A DNA stretch of 32,126 nucleotides from the NCBI RefSeq assembly GCF_900491935.1, contig NZ_UEXK01000004.1, forward strand, positions 407,780 through 439,905. The letters run 5' to 3'. Origin of the DNA: Klenkia terrae. GTDB taxonomy: Bacteria; Actinomycetota; Actinomycetes; Mycobacteriales; Geodermatophilaceae. How positions within the stretch are numbered: position 1 is the first letter of the stretch; each line of letters starts with the position of its first letter. Position numbers and translations under genes: made by a program. The notes beneath the pieces are model-generated. The model did not search any database. It saw only the letters and a list, made by a program, of their open reading frames with translations, and had not been told where the DNA came from. This document shows positions 1-7,583 of the stretch, in pieces.

Positions 1-25
1 GGCGCACCCGCCGTGGAGGCCTCCC

Positions 26-988
26 GTGCCTGACCCCGTGCTCGCCGAGCTCGCCGTCGTCGTCCGCTCCGGCCTCGTGGAGAGCCGCCACCTCGGCTCC
101 CTGGTGGCGCTGGCCGCCGACGGGTCGACCGTGCTCGAGCTGGGCGACCCGGACGCCGTCGTCCTGCCGCGGTCGACGACCAAGCCGCTGCAGGCCCTGG
201 CCTGCCTGGAGGCCGGCGCCCCGCTGAGCGGACCCGCGCTGGCCATCGCCGCCGGGTCGCACACCGGGGAGGACCGGCACGTGGACGTCGTCCGGGCGAT
301 CCTCGCGCAGGCCGGGCTGGACGAGTCCGCGCTGCGCTGCCCGCCGGACCTGCCCGAGGACGAGGAGACCCGGCTGCGGCTGCTGCGCGCCGGCGAGAGC
401 GCCTCCCGGGTGCGGATGAACTGCTCGGGCAAGCACGCCGCGATGCTGCTGGCCTGCACCACGAACGGCTGGCCCACCGAGGGGCACCTGCACCCCGACC
501 ACCCGCTGCAGCGCCTGGTGCGCGACGTCGTCGCCCGGGAGACCGGGACGCCGGTCGGGCACACCGCCGTCGACGGCTGCGGCGCGGCCCTCTTCGGGAC
601 GACGGTGCGCGGCCTGGCCACCGCCTTCCGATCGCTCGCGCTGGCCACCGACGGCCCCGCCGCGCAGGTCGCCGCCGCGATGCGGGCGCACCCGGAGTTC
701 GTCGGCGGCCGCGGGCACGTGAACACCCGGCTGATGGCCGACCTGCGCGGCGTCGTCGCCAAGGGCGGGGCCGAGGGCGTGATCGGCGTGGCCGGGCCGG
801 GCGGCCAGGCGGTCGCCATGAAGGTGGTCGACGGCAGCCCGCGGGCCACCACCGTCGTGGCGCTGGCCGTGCTCCGCGGCCTGGGCGTGGACACCACCGC
901 CGTCGCCGACCTGACCACCGTGCCCGTGCTCGGCGGCGGCGTGCCGGTCGGCGAGGTCCGGCCCGGCGCGGCCCTGGCCGCCTGGTGA
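26..988 (+). CDS. L-asparaginase type II (PF06089-like, Rhizobium AnsA class)
   Basis: Predicted to hydrolyse L-asparagine to aspartate and ammonia in the cytoplasm. The 320-residue protein fits the Asparaginase II family typified by the inducible Rhizobium etli enzyme, not the E. coli AnsA/AnsB fold. Visible family features are the PRSTTK segment (Ser50, Lys53), GSHTGE (Ser78), the MNCSGKH block (Cys133, Ser134, Lys136) and VDGCG (Cys185). The Ser/Lys pairs and two cysteines match the catalytic and zinc-site residues known for the Rhizobium enzyme. No signal peptide is seen. The GTG start has a GGAGG ribosome site at 15-19, six bases upstream. The stop overlaps the next start by 4 nt (GTGA), so it is translationally coupled to cutC. 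Family call is firm; substrate is inferred. Confidence 0.88.
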   Translation: MPDPVLAELAVVVRSGLVESRHLGSLVALAADGSTVLELGDPDAVVLPRSTTKPLQALACLEAGAPLSGPALAIAAGSHTGEDRHVDVVRAILAQAGLDESALRCPPDLPEDEETRLRLLRAGESASRVRMNCSGKHAAMLLACTTNGWPTEGHLHPDHPLQRLVRDVVARETGTPVGHTAVDGCGAALFGTTVRGLATAFRSLALATDGPAAQVAAAMRAHPEFVGGRGHVNTRLMADLRGVVAKGGAEGVIGVAGPGGQAVAMKVVDGSPRATTVVALAVLRGLGVDTTAVADLTTVPVLGGGVPVGEVRPGAALAAW

Positions 989-1725
989 CCGCCGTCGAGA
1001 TCTGCGTCGACGACGTCGAGGGCGCCCTGGCCGCCGGGTCGGCCGGCGCCGACCGGGTCGAGCTGTGCGCCGCGCTGTCCGAGGGCGGGGTCACCCCGAG
1101 CGCGGGCACGCTCGCCGCGGTCGGGTCCCGCGCGCCGGCGCTGTCGGTGACCGTGCTGGTCCGCCCGCGCGGCGGGGACTTCGTGCACTCGCCGATCGAG
1201 GTGTCCGTGGTCTGCGCCGACATCTCCGCCGCCCGCAGCATCCTGCCGGTCCTCGGGGTCACCGTCGGCCCGCTGTCCCCGCGCGGCCGGGTCGACCGGC
1301 GCGCCCTGGACGCGATGGTCGCCGCCGCCGGCAGCGCCCCGGTCACCTTCCACCGGGCCTTCGACACCCTGGCCGACCAGCCCGGCGCGCTCGAGGAGCT
1401 GGTCGACGCCGGGGTCACCCGCGTGCTCACCTCCGGCGGCGCGGCCACCGCGCTGGCCGGCGCCCCCGCCCTGCGGGCCCTCGTCGATCAGGCCGGCGAC
1501 CGGATCGAGGTGATGGCCGGCGGCGGGGTCCGCGCCGACCACGTCGCCGAGCTCGTGGCCGCCACCGGGGTGCCCGCGGTGCACCTGCGCGCGCCCCGGA
1601 CGGTGCCCTCGCTCGGCCACCGCAGCGCGACCGCCGTCGGCTACGACACCGGCACCCGGACGATCACCTCGACCGAGCAGGTGGCCGCCGTGGTGGCCGC
1701 GCTGGCGACCGGGCGGCCCGGGTGA
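985..1725 (+). CDS. cutC: CutC family protein (copper homeostasis-type TIM barrel)
   Basis: A 246-residue protein of normal CutC length. The opening EICVDDVEGALAAGSAGADR, the RVELCAALSEGGVTPS stretch, VLVRPRGGDF and the HRAFD motif are hallmarks of the CutC barrel. CutC was linked to copper tolerance in E. coli, but its enzymatic role is unsettled. Nothing else nearby concerns copper: it sits between an asparaginase and a ROK sugar kinase, with 4-nt GTGA overlaps on both sides. That context hints at a role in amino-sugar or glycan salvage instead, which is inference. The GTG start at 985 is fixed by the overlap with the upstream stop. Family call is firm; function is open. Confidence 0.87.
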   Translation: MTAVEICVDDVEGALAAGSAGADRVELCAALSEGGVTPSAGTLAAVGSRAPALSVTVLVRPRGGDFVHSPIEVSVVCADISAARSILPVLGVTVGPLSPRGRVDRRALDAMVAAAGSAPVTFHRAFDTLADQPGALEELVDAGVTRVLTSGGAATALAGAPALRALVDQAGDRIEVMAGGGVRADHVAELVAATGVPAVHLRAPRTVPSLGHRSATAVGYDTGTRTITSTEQVAAVVAALATGRPG

Positions 1726-2678
1726 ACGCCGTCCTGGGGCTGGACGTCGGGGGGACGACGACCAAGGCGCTGGTGGTCGCCACCGACGGCACCGTGCTGC
1801 ACGAGGAGCGCCGACCCACCGCGCACGCGACCGACCCGCTCCCCGGGCTGGCCGCCGAGCTCGACCGGCTGACCGCGCTGGCCGCCGACCGCGGTGCCGC
1901 CGTCGTCGGCGCCGGGGTCGTCACCCCCGGGCTGATCGAGGAGTCCACCGGCACGGTGCGGTACGCCTCCAACCTGGGCTGGCGGGACCTGCCGCTGCGC
2001 GCGGGGCTGCAGGAGCGAGTCGCCGTCCCGGTCACCACCGGCCACGACGTCCGGGCCGCCGGACTGGCCGAGCAGCTGCTGGGCGCCGCCACCGGGGTGG
2101 CCGACGTGCTGCTGCTGACCATCGGCACCGGCATCGCCTCCGCCCTGGTCAGCGGCGGGCGGGCGCTGACCGGCGGGACCGGGGCCGCCGGCGAGGTCGG
2201 GCACGCCCCGGTCCGCCCGGGCGGCGAGCTGTGCCCCTGCGGGCAGCGCGGCTGCCTGGAGGTCTACGCCTCCGGCGCCGGGGTGGCCCGCCGGTACGGC
2301 GCCCGGACCGGGACGGCGTTCTCGGCTGCCGAGGTGGTCGGCCGGCTGGGGTCCGACGCCGTGGCGCGCGAGGTGTGGGCCGACGCCACGTCCGCCCTGG
2401 CCGACGCGCTGGTCACCGCCACCCTGTTGCTGGACCCGTCGGTCGTGGTGCTCGGCGGCGGGCTGACCGCGGCCGGGGCGGACCTGTTGGACCCGGTCCG
2501 CGCCGGGCTGGCCGCCGGTCTCACCTGGCGCCCGCCGCCGCCGGTGCACCTGACCGGGCTCGGCCCGCTGGCCGGGTGCCTGGGCGCGGCGGCCCTGGCG
2601 ATGACCCACGCCGGGCTCGGCGACCACCTAGCCGGGTGGGCCCGCGGCCGGCGGCCGGTCCCGACCGGCACCGGCTGA
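1722..2678 (+). CDS. ROK family sugar kinase
   Basis: Predicted ATP-dependent sugar kinase of the ROK family (glucokinase, N-acetylglucosamine or N-acetylmannosamine kinase type), 318 residues. The N-terminal phosphate-binding loop LDVGGTTTK is at about 7-15, the catalytic Asp is likely Asp109 in GHDVRAAG, and the zinc-binding signature is EVGHAP followed by CPCGQRGCLE (His161, Cys171, Cys173, Cys178). There is no N-terminal winged helix, so it is a kinase and not a ROK repressor. The GTG start at 1722 overlaps the cutC stop (GTGA), making it the third gene of a coupled operon. The exact sugar cannot be read from the sequence. It ends 7 bp before the convergent Balon-like gene. Confidence 0.88.
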   Translation: MNAVLGLDVGGTTTKALVVATDGTVLHEERRPTAHATDPLPGLAAELDRLTALAADRGAAVVGAGVVTPGLIEESTGTVRYASNLGWRDLPLRAGLQERVAVPVTTGHDVRAAGLAEQLLGAATGVADVLLLTIGTGIASALVSGGRALTGGTGAAGEVGHAPVRPGGELCPCGQRGCLEVYASGAGVARRYGARTGTAFSAAEVVGRLGSDAVAREVWADATSALADALVTATLLLDPSVVVLGGGLTAAGADLLDPVRAGLAAGLTWRPPPPVHLTGLGPLAGCLGAAALAMTHAGLGDHLAGWARGRRPVPTGTG

Positions 2679-2685
2679 GCGGCGG

Positions 2686-3798
2686 TCAGTCCCCGGTCGT
2701 CGAGGTGTAAGCGTAGCGGAGCACGGCGCCGACCGTCTGGCCCGGAGGCATCGCGTCGGCCGGCAGGAGACGACGTCGACGTCGGTGGCCAGTGCGGCCC
2801 GCACCAGCACCCGGTCCGCCGGTGCCAGCACCCCGTCGCCGACGCCCAGGCCGGCCAGCTCTTCGGCGGTGGCCCCGATGGCGACGGGGTCCGCGCCGGT
2901 GGTCAGCTGCTCGTCGGTCGGCTGGTCGCCGAGGACGAGGGTCTCCACCTGCCCCTTGCGCAGGGCGTCGAGGACCGGGCCGACGCCCTGCACCGCCAGC
3001 CCGTGCGCCCCGGCGGCGTCCAGCTGCTCGCGCAGCTCGGCGGCCCGGCGGGCCTCGGGCTCGGCGACCACCTCGTCGGCCCGCAGGGCCACGCCGGACA
3101 GGTCGGCGCCGTCGCCGCGGCCGCCCGCGTCGGTGGTGACCACCAGCGGGCCGACGTCGGTCGGCAGCTGGTCCAGCACCAGCCGGCGCGCCCGTTCGTC
3201 CCCGGCCACCAGCACGAACGCGGCGCCGGTCTGCCGGGCCCGCCGGCCGACCCGGTCCGCCACGGCCTGCGCGTTGGACCGCCACACGTCCTCGGTGCTG
3301 TGCTGCACCGACAGGTCGCCGATGCCGCCGACCTTCACCTTGTGCAGGAACAGCGTCTGGCCCTCGATGCTCTCCTCGCGCTCCAGGCCGGGCGCGCCGG
3401 GCGACCGTGACGTCGGCCCCGAGGCGGTCGACCACGACCACCACGTACGGCACCCGGCCGGGCAGCTGGCGCAGCAGCGGCAGCAGGTCGGGCAGCGGGG
3501 CGAGGTCGACCACCTCGCGGACCGGCGGGCCCACCAGTGCGGTGTCGGTGACCACGGAGCCGTCGCCGGCCACGACCAGTGCCCGCCCGGTGCGCGAGCC
3601 GTCGTCGTCCAGCAGCCGGGTGCGGACGGCGTCCACCACCGCGTCGGCGGCACCCAGCTCGGCCAGCCGCTCGGTCGCGGCCCGGACCCGCAGCTCGAGC
3701 TCGGTCTGCGCGGACTCGCCGGTGTGCGTGACGTCCAGGGCCACGGTGGCGAAGGGGCCGGGGGCGGCCAGGACGGGCTGCAGCATCGACACGTTCAC
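2686..3798 (-). pseudogene. Rv2629/Balon-like ribosome hibernation factor, frame-disrupted
   Basis: The homologous protein is a Pelota/eRF1-like factor; Mycobacterium Rv2629 and Psychrobacter Balon bind idle ribosomes. Reading from the GTG at 3798 (GGAGG at 3805-3809, six-base spacer), the family N-terminus runs to GADVTVA near position 3403. The family-like sequence then continues in another frame (LEREESIEG, LHKVKVGGIGD, LVAGDERARR, ETLVLGDQ) until about 2770. The original frame then resumes with LLPADAMPPGQTVGAVLRYA to the stop at 2686. The starting frame has no stop codon throughout, but its middle third reads as Arg/Gly-rich nonsense. This is either two compensating indels in the genome or two sequence errors. 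Length without the shifts, about 370 residues, suits the family. Family call is good; whether the gene is truly broken is undecided. Confidence 0.75.
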
Positions 3799-3924
3799 GG
3801 GGGACCTCCAGGGAGGGTTCGTCGGTCGTGCCGGGCTACCCGACGCCTCCGGGCCGGTACACCTGGACCCGGCGGCACCGTCACGATCGGGCATCGATGC
3901 TGGTCCGGGCGCTGCGCCCGGTCC

Positions 3925-3930
3925 TACGGT
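3925..3930 (+). promoter_or_regulatory. -10 box of a probable leaderless promoter (DUF4349 gene)
   Basis: TACGGT fits the actinobacterial TANNNT -10 consensus and ends six bases before the ATG at 3937, so transcription would begin at or next to the start codon. No Shine-Dalgarno sequence precedes that ATG. A 7-bp inverted repeat (CCGGGCG-CTG-CGCCCGG, 3905-3921) lies just upstream and could be an operator or mere GC-rich symmetry. No clear -35 is seen. Confidence 0.5.
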
Positions 3931-3936
3931 CGGCCG

Positions 3937-4806
3937 ATGCGACGCACCTGGTGCCTGCTGCCCCTGACCGCCGTCCTGCTCGCCGGCTGCTCGGGCAGCG
4001 GTTCGACCAGCGACTCCGGCAGCTACTCCGCGGCCGCCCCGGGCGCGGAGCTCGCCACCCCGGACGACGCGGCCGAACCCCGGCAGGTGGTCACGACCGC
4101 CTCGGCCTCGCTCGTGGTGGACGACCCGCGCGCCGGTGCCCAGCAGGTCAGCGAGCTGGTCGAGGACGCCGGCGGCCGGGTCGACCAGCGGTCGGAGCAG
4201 GCGGGCGCGGCCGGCGGGCCCGGGGACCTGCCCGGGGAGAGGCCCGGGGACGTCGCGGACCTGGTCGTCCGGGTGCCCGCCGACGAGCTCACCGACCTGC
4301 TGCGCGACCTGGAGGACCTCGGCGAGGTCGGCAGCGTCTCGATCACCCGGGACGACGTCACCGGCACCGCGCTGGACCTGGACGCCCGGATCTCCGCCCT
4401 GCAGACCCCGGCCGACCGCCTCGAGTCACTCATGGCCGGGGCCACCACCACCGAGGCCCTGCTCGACGCCGAGCAGGCGCTGTCGGAGCGGCAGCAGGAG
4501 CTGGAGTCGCTGCAGTCCCAGCGCACCGCGCTGGCCGACCAGGTCGAGCTGTCCACGCTCGCGGTGCACCTGGCCCAGACCGAGGCGGCCGCCGACCCGG
4601 GGCGCAGCGGCTTCCTCGGCGGGCTGGACACCGGCTGGCAGGCGCTCACCACCGCAGTGGGCGGGGCGGTCGTCGTCCTGGGGGTGCTGCTGCCCTGGCT
4701 GGTCGTCGCCGGGCTGGTCGGCCTGGTCGCGCTGGTGGTGCACCGCCGACGCCGCCGGCCGGCCGGTGCCCCGGTCGGGGACGAGCTGCCGGCTCAGCCC
4801 CAGTAG
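3937..4806 (+). CDS. DUF4349 domain lipoprotein
   Basis: A 289-residue surface lipoprotein of unknown function. It starts with a lipoprotein signal peptide (MRRTW, hydrophobic core, LLAGC lipobox with Cys18) and a Ser/Gly-rich linker. The DUF4349 region follows at about 45-240: VTTASASLVVDDP, VVRVPADELTDLLRDL, GSVSITRDDVT and DLDARISALQ. A coiled-coil stretch rich in Glu, Gln and Leu lies around 160-205, then a hydrophobic membrane segment at 241-268 and an Arg-rich cytoplasmic tail. Such proteins are thought to be anchored at both ends of the envelope. The ATG has no Shine-Dalgarno, but a -10 box lies six bases upstream, so the mRNA is probably leaderless. The 3' end overlaps the convergent deacetylase gene by 13 bp. 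Confidence 0.82.
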   Translation: MRRTWCLLPLTAVLLAGCSGSGSTSDSGSYSAAAPGAELATPDDAAEPRQVVTTASASLVVDDPRAGAQQVSELVEDAGGRVDQRSEQAGAAGGPGDLPGERPGDVADLVVRVPADELTDLLRDLEDLGEVGSVSITRDDVTGTALDLDARISALQTPADRLESLMAGATTTEALLDAEQALSERQQELESLQSQRTALADQVELSTLAVHLAQTEAAADPGRSGFLGGLDTGWQALTTAVGGAVVVLGVLLPWLVVAGLVGLVALVVHRRRRRPAGAPVGDELPAQPQ

Positions 4807-5513
4807 AGCCGGAAGCCGACCCGCCGTCCGCCGTCCTCGGTGAGCGTGGCCTGGTCCACCACCTGGCGGGCCTGCTCCTCGACCGGGACGTCGGGGCTCA
4901 GCACCTCCAGGTAGCGCCGGTGCTCGGTGAGCGAGGCGACCGCCGCCTCGACGCCGGAGGTCACGTCCACCGCGTGCGGCGGCTCACCGATCGTCTGCAC
5001 GGCCACGTACTGCGTCCCCGACCAGGGCTCGTCGACGAGGTCCGGGAAGATCCACTCGTTGCCGGCGTCGGCGACGGCGTCCAGCACCGACCGCGACAGC
5101 GCCCGGTGGTCGGCGGAGTTCCAGGCCGCGGGGGTCACGTCGGGCCCGGTCCAGGTGTCCCCGCCGTGCAGGGTGACGACCAGGTCGGGCCGGTGCCGGC
5201 GGATCGCGCCGGCCAGGTCGCGGCGCAGCTGCGGGCCCTCGACCACGGTGCCGTCGCGGTGGTCGAGGAACTCCACCTCGGTGACCCCGACGACGGCGGC
5301 CGACCGCCGCTCCTCCTCCTCGCGCAACGGGCCGGCCTGCGCCGGCGGCATCCCCGCGATGCCGGCCTCCCCCCGGGTGGCCAGCAGGTAGTGCACCTCC
5401 TTGCCGGCCGCCGTCCAGACCGCGACGGCGGCGGCCACGCCGTACTCGATGTCGTCGGGGTGCGCGGCGACGACGAGCGCGCGGGACCAGTCGGCGGGGA
5501 ACGGGGCAGGCAT
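4794..5513 (-). CDS. PIG-L/LmbE family zinc deacetylase
   Basis: A 239-residue predicted zinc-dependent N-deacetylase of the LmbE/PIG-L superfamily, which includes MshB and Mca of mycothiol metabolism and GlcNAc-PI deacetylase. The AHPDD motif (His18, Asp20, Asp21) supplies metal and catalytic residues, and NSADHRALS (His136) supplies the third ligand. TRGEAGIAG and REEEERRSAAVVGV are also typical. It is shorter than MshB (about 300 residues), so it is probably a generic family member. Its ATG lies 22 bp after the MFS stop, suggesting it ends a DoxX-MFS-deacetylase transcript. The substrate is not evident; deacetylation of an exported glycosylated or thiol-conjugated compound would suit the neighbour but is speculation. 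Confidence 0.85.
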   Translation of the reverse strand: MPAPFPADWSRALVVAAHPDDIEYGVAAAVAVWTAAGKEVHYLLATRGEAGIAGMPPAQAGPLREEEERRSAAVVGVTEVEFLDHRDGTVVEGPQLRRDLAGAIRRHRPDLVVTLHGGDTWTGPDVTPAAWNSADHRALSRSVLDAVADAGNEWIFPDLVDEPWSGTQYVAVQTIGEPPHAVDVTSGVEAAVASLTEHRRYLEVLSPDVPVEEQARQVVDQATLTEDGGRRVGFRLYWG

Positions 5514-5535
5514 GCCGCCGAGTGTGCCGCGCCGG

Positions 5536-7155
5536 TCAACGGACCGGCGCCGCGTCCCCCTCGGGCAGGTGGTCGGGGGTGTGCGGCGCCTCGTGCCGAC
5601 CGGCCCCGTGCTCGCCGTCGGCCCCGTGCTCGCCGTCGGCCTGGTGCCGGCCGCGGGCCGCGGCGCCGTCCTGCGGGCTCGGTCCGCGGACCATGAGGAC
5701 GACGAGCACCGCGCCCACCAGCCCGGCGGCACCGGCGACCAGCAGCACGTCGCGCAGGCCGTCGGCGTAGGCGGCGGCCAGCAGGTCCGAGAGCCCGGCC
5801 CGGCGGTCGGCCGGTGCCGAGGCCAGCAGCTGCTGGGCCTGGCCGCTGGACAGCGCGGACTCCGTCGCCGCCGGGTCGGGGGCACCGGCGTCGGTCAGCG
5901 CGCGGGTGGTGCCCGCGGCGAACACCGACCCCAGCACGGCGACCCCGACGGCGAAGCCGAGCTGCCGGGCGGTGTTCACCGCGCCCGAGGCCATCCCGCC
6001 GCGCTCGCGGGGCACCGAGGCCAGCGCGGCCGAGGTGACGACCGGGTTGCAGATGCCGACGCCCAGGCCGAGGACCGCGAGGCCGGGGACCAGGATGCCC
6101 CAGCTCGCGCCGCCGTCGACCCGGGCCATGAGCAGCGCGCCGCCGCCGATCAGCGCCAGGCCCACGGCCAGCACGATGCGCGGGGAGCGGTCGGTGAGCG
6201 TCTTGCCGACGACGGCCGCGGTCACGAAGCTGACCGCCGACAGCGGGATGAAGACCAGGCCGGCCTGCAGCGGGGTGAGGCCGAGGATCGACTGCAGCCA
6301 CAGCGACAGGTAGATGCTGTTGGCGAACGCGGCCAGGTTGAGCAGCAGCGAGCCGATCATGATGCCGCTGAACCGGCTGGTGCGGAACAGCCGCAGGTCC
6401 AGCATCGGGGCCTCGCGGTGCAGCTCGAGGAACACCCAGCCGACCAGGACGACGACGCCCGCGGCGATCGGCCCCCAGGACCCGACGGTGGACCAGCCGT
6501 TGGACGCCGCCTCGACCAGGCCGTAGACCACCGCGCCGGCGCCGAGGGTGAACGTGGCGATGCCCGGGACGTCGGGGTGCGGGGCACCGGACTGCCGGGA
6601 CTCCTCCACCACCGCGATGGTCAGCACGACGGCGAACAGGCAGATCGGCAGGTTGACCAGGAAGATCCAGCGCCAGGAGATCCCGGTCAGCAGCCCGCCC
6701 AGGATCGGCCCGGCCGCGGCGGCGGCGCCGACCACGGCGCCCCAGATGCCGAACGCGGTGCCGCGGTCGCGGCCCCGGTAGATGGCGTTGAGCAGCGCGA
6801 TGGTGGTGCTGAACATGGCGGCCGCGCCGATGCCCTGCACCGCGCGGGCGGTGATCAGCAGCTCGGCGTTCGGGGCCAGCCCGCAGGCCAGCGAGCTGAC
6901 CGCGAAGAGCACCAGCCCGCCCAGGTAGAGCCGCCGCCGGCCGTACAGGTCGGCCAGCGACCCGGCGCCCAGCACCAGCGCGGCCAGGCCGAGGGCGTAG
7001 ATGTCGACCACCCACTGCAGCTGGTCGAACGACGTCCCCAGGGACGTGGCGATGTCGGGCAGCGCGACGTTCACGATGGTGACGTCGATCAGGAGCATGA
7101 ACGTGCCGGCACAGACCGCTATCAACGGCCACCACTTGCGCATGACGCCCACCAT
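5536..7155 (-). CDS. MFS multidrug exporter, DHA2 (EmrB/QacA) type
   Basis: Predicted proton-coupled drug exporter of 539 residues with about 14 membrane helices. Visible family features are the helix 1 motif LIDVTIVNVALPDI, the loop 2-3 motif GSLADLYGRRR, the helix 4 region ITARAVQGIGAAAMF and the helix 5 antiporter-type motif GAAAAAGPILGGLLTGISWRWIF at about 143-165. The cytoplasmic tail (about 500-539) is rich in His, Asp, Glu and Gly and contains a duplicated ADGEHG unit from an 18-bp tandem repeat. The start may be ATG 7155 or ATG 7143; neither has a strong ribosome site. It lies 50 bp downstream of the DoxX-like gene on the same strand. The substrate is unknown and no regulator is adjacent. 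Confidence 0.9.
   Translation of the reverse strand: MVGVMRKWWPLIAVCAGTFMLLIDVTIVNVALPDIATSLGTSFDQLQWVVDIYALGLAALVLGAGSLADLYGRRRLYLGGLVLFAVSSLACGLAPNAELLITARAVQGIGAAAMFSTTIALLNAIYRGRDRGTAFGIWGAVVGAAAAAGPILGGLLTGISWRWIFLVNLPICLFAVVLTIAVVEESRQSGAPHPDVPGIATFTLGAGAVVYGLVEAASNGWSTVGSWGPIAAGVVVLVGWVFLELHREAPMLDLRLFRTSRFSGIMIGSLLLNLAAFANSIYLSLWLQSILGLTPLQAGLVFIPLSAVSFVTAAVVGKTLTDRSPRIVLAVGLALIGGGALLMARVDGGASWGILVPGLAVLGLGVGICNPVVTSAALASVPRERGGMASGAVNTARQLGFAVGVAVLGSVFAAGTTRALTDAGAPDPAATESALSSGQAQQLLASAPADRRAGLSDLLAAAYADGLRDVLLVAGAAGLVGAVLVVLMVRGPSPQDGAAARGRHQADGEHGADGEHGAGRHEAPHTPDHLPEGDAAPVR
5601..5636. repeat. Perfect 18-bp tandem duplication in the MFS gene 3' end
   Basis: Two identical adjacent copies of an 18-bp unit (5601-5618 and 5619-5636, CGGCCCCGTGCTCGCCGT on the + strand) add six residues to the His/Asp-rich tail of the exporter without disturbing the frame. 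This looks like a recent replication-slippage duplication. Confidence 0.85.
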
Positions 7156-7205
7156 GCCCGGTGGTTGCCCCCCTCAACCTCCCGGGCCTGCGGAAGCGCT
7201 GCTGG

Positions 7206-7559
7206 TCACACTCCGCGGGCGACCCGCAGGGCGACGGCGACCATCGGCACCTGGAACGGCAGCCGGGCCAGGGCGACCGCCCGCCGGCGTCCGTGCAGCA
7301 CCCGGACGGTGTGCAGGTGGGCCGGCACGAAGGCCGCCAGCAGCCCGGCCGCGGCCCAGCCACCCAGCGACCGGGTCGCCGGGACGGCGAGCAGGCCGGC
7401 GGTGGCCAGCTCGACCACCCCGCTGCCGGTCACCCACGGCCGCGCCGGGCCCAGCTCGGGCGGCACCATCCAGTCGAAGGTCGTCGGTCGGACCAGGTGC
7501 AGCACCCCCGACCCGCCCAGCGCCACGGCCAGTCCTGCTGCTCGCACGTCGATCCCCAT
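7206..7559 (-). CDS. DoxX-like small membrane protein
   Basis: A 117-residue integral membrane protein with about four hydrophobic segments: LAVALGGSGVLHLV, VTGSGVVELATAGLLAV, GGWAAAGLLAAFVPAHLH and PMVAVALRVA. The layout, the early GSGVLHLV..TTFDWMVPP segment, the GSGVVEL motif and the AHLHTV loop resemble the DoxX/DUF4870-like group often named DoxX family. The role is unknown; homologues are tied to thiol or redox stress in mycobacteria. ATG 7559 has no Shine-Dalgarno, but TACGGT ends six bases upstream, so the mRNA is probably leaderless. It is first of a probable three-gene transcript with the MFS exporter and deacetylase, and is divergent from the TauE gene across 24 bp. Confidence 0.72.
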   Translation of the reverse strand: MGIDVRAAGLAVALGGSGVLHLVRPTTFDWMVPPELGPARPWVTGSGVVELATAGLLAVPATRSLGGWAAAGLLAAFVPAHLHTVRVLHGRRRAVALARLPFQVPMVAVALRVARGV

Positions 7560-7565
7560 CCCGGA

Positions 7566-7575
7566 ACCGTAGGCT
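7566..7575. promoter_or_regulatory. Overlapping divergent -10 boxes (DoxX and TauE genes)
   Basis: The ten bases ACCGTAGGCT contain TAGGCT on the + strand (7570-7575, eight bases before GTG 7584) and TACGGT on the - strand (7571-7566, six bases before ATG 7559). Both fit TANNNT, they share the central TA, and both would give transcripts with little or no leader. The whole gap between the two start codons is only 24 bp, so any -35 region of each promoter lies inside the other gene. Confidence 0.55.
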
Positions 7576-7583
7576 CGCCGCTC

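Noticed and set aside
3905-3921. Terminator upstream of the DUF4349 gene
   Set aside because: The short GC hairpin lies between two divergent starts and not after a gene end, so termination makes no sense there; it is only noted as a possible operator.
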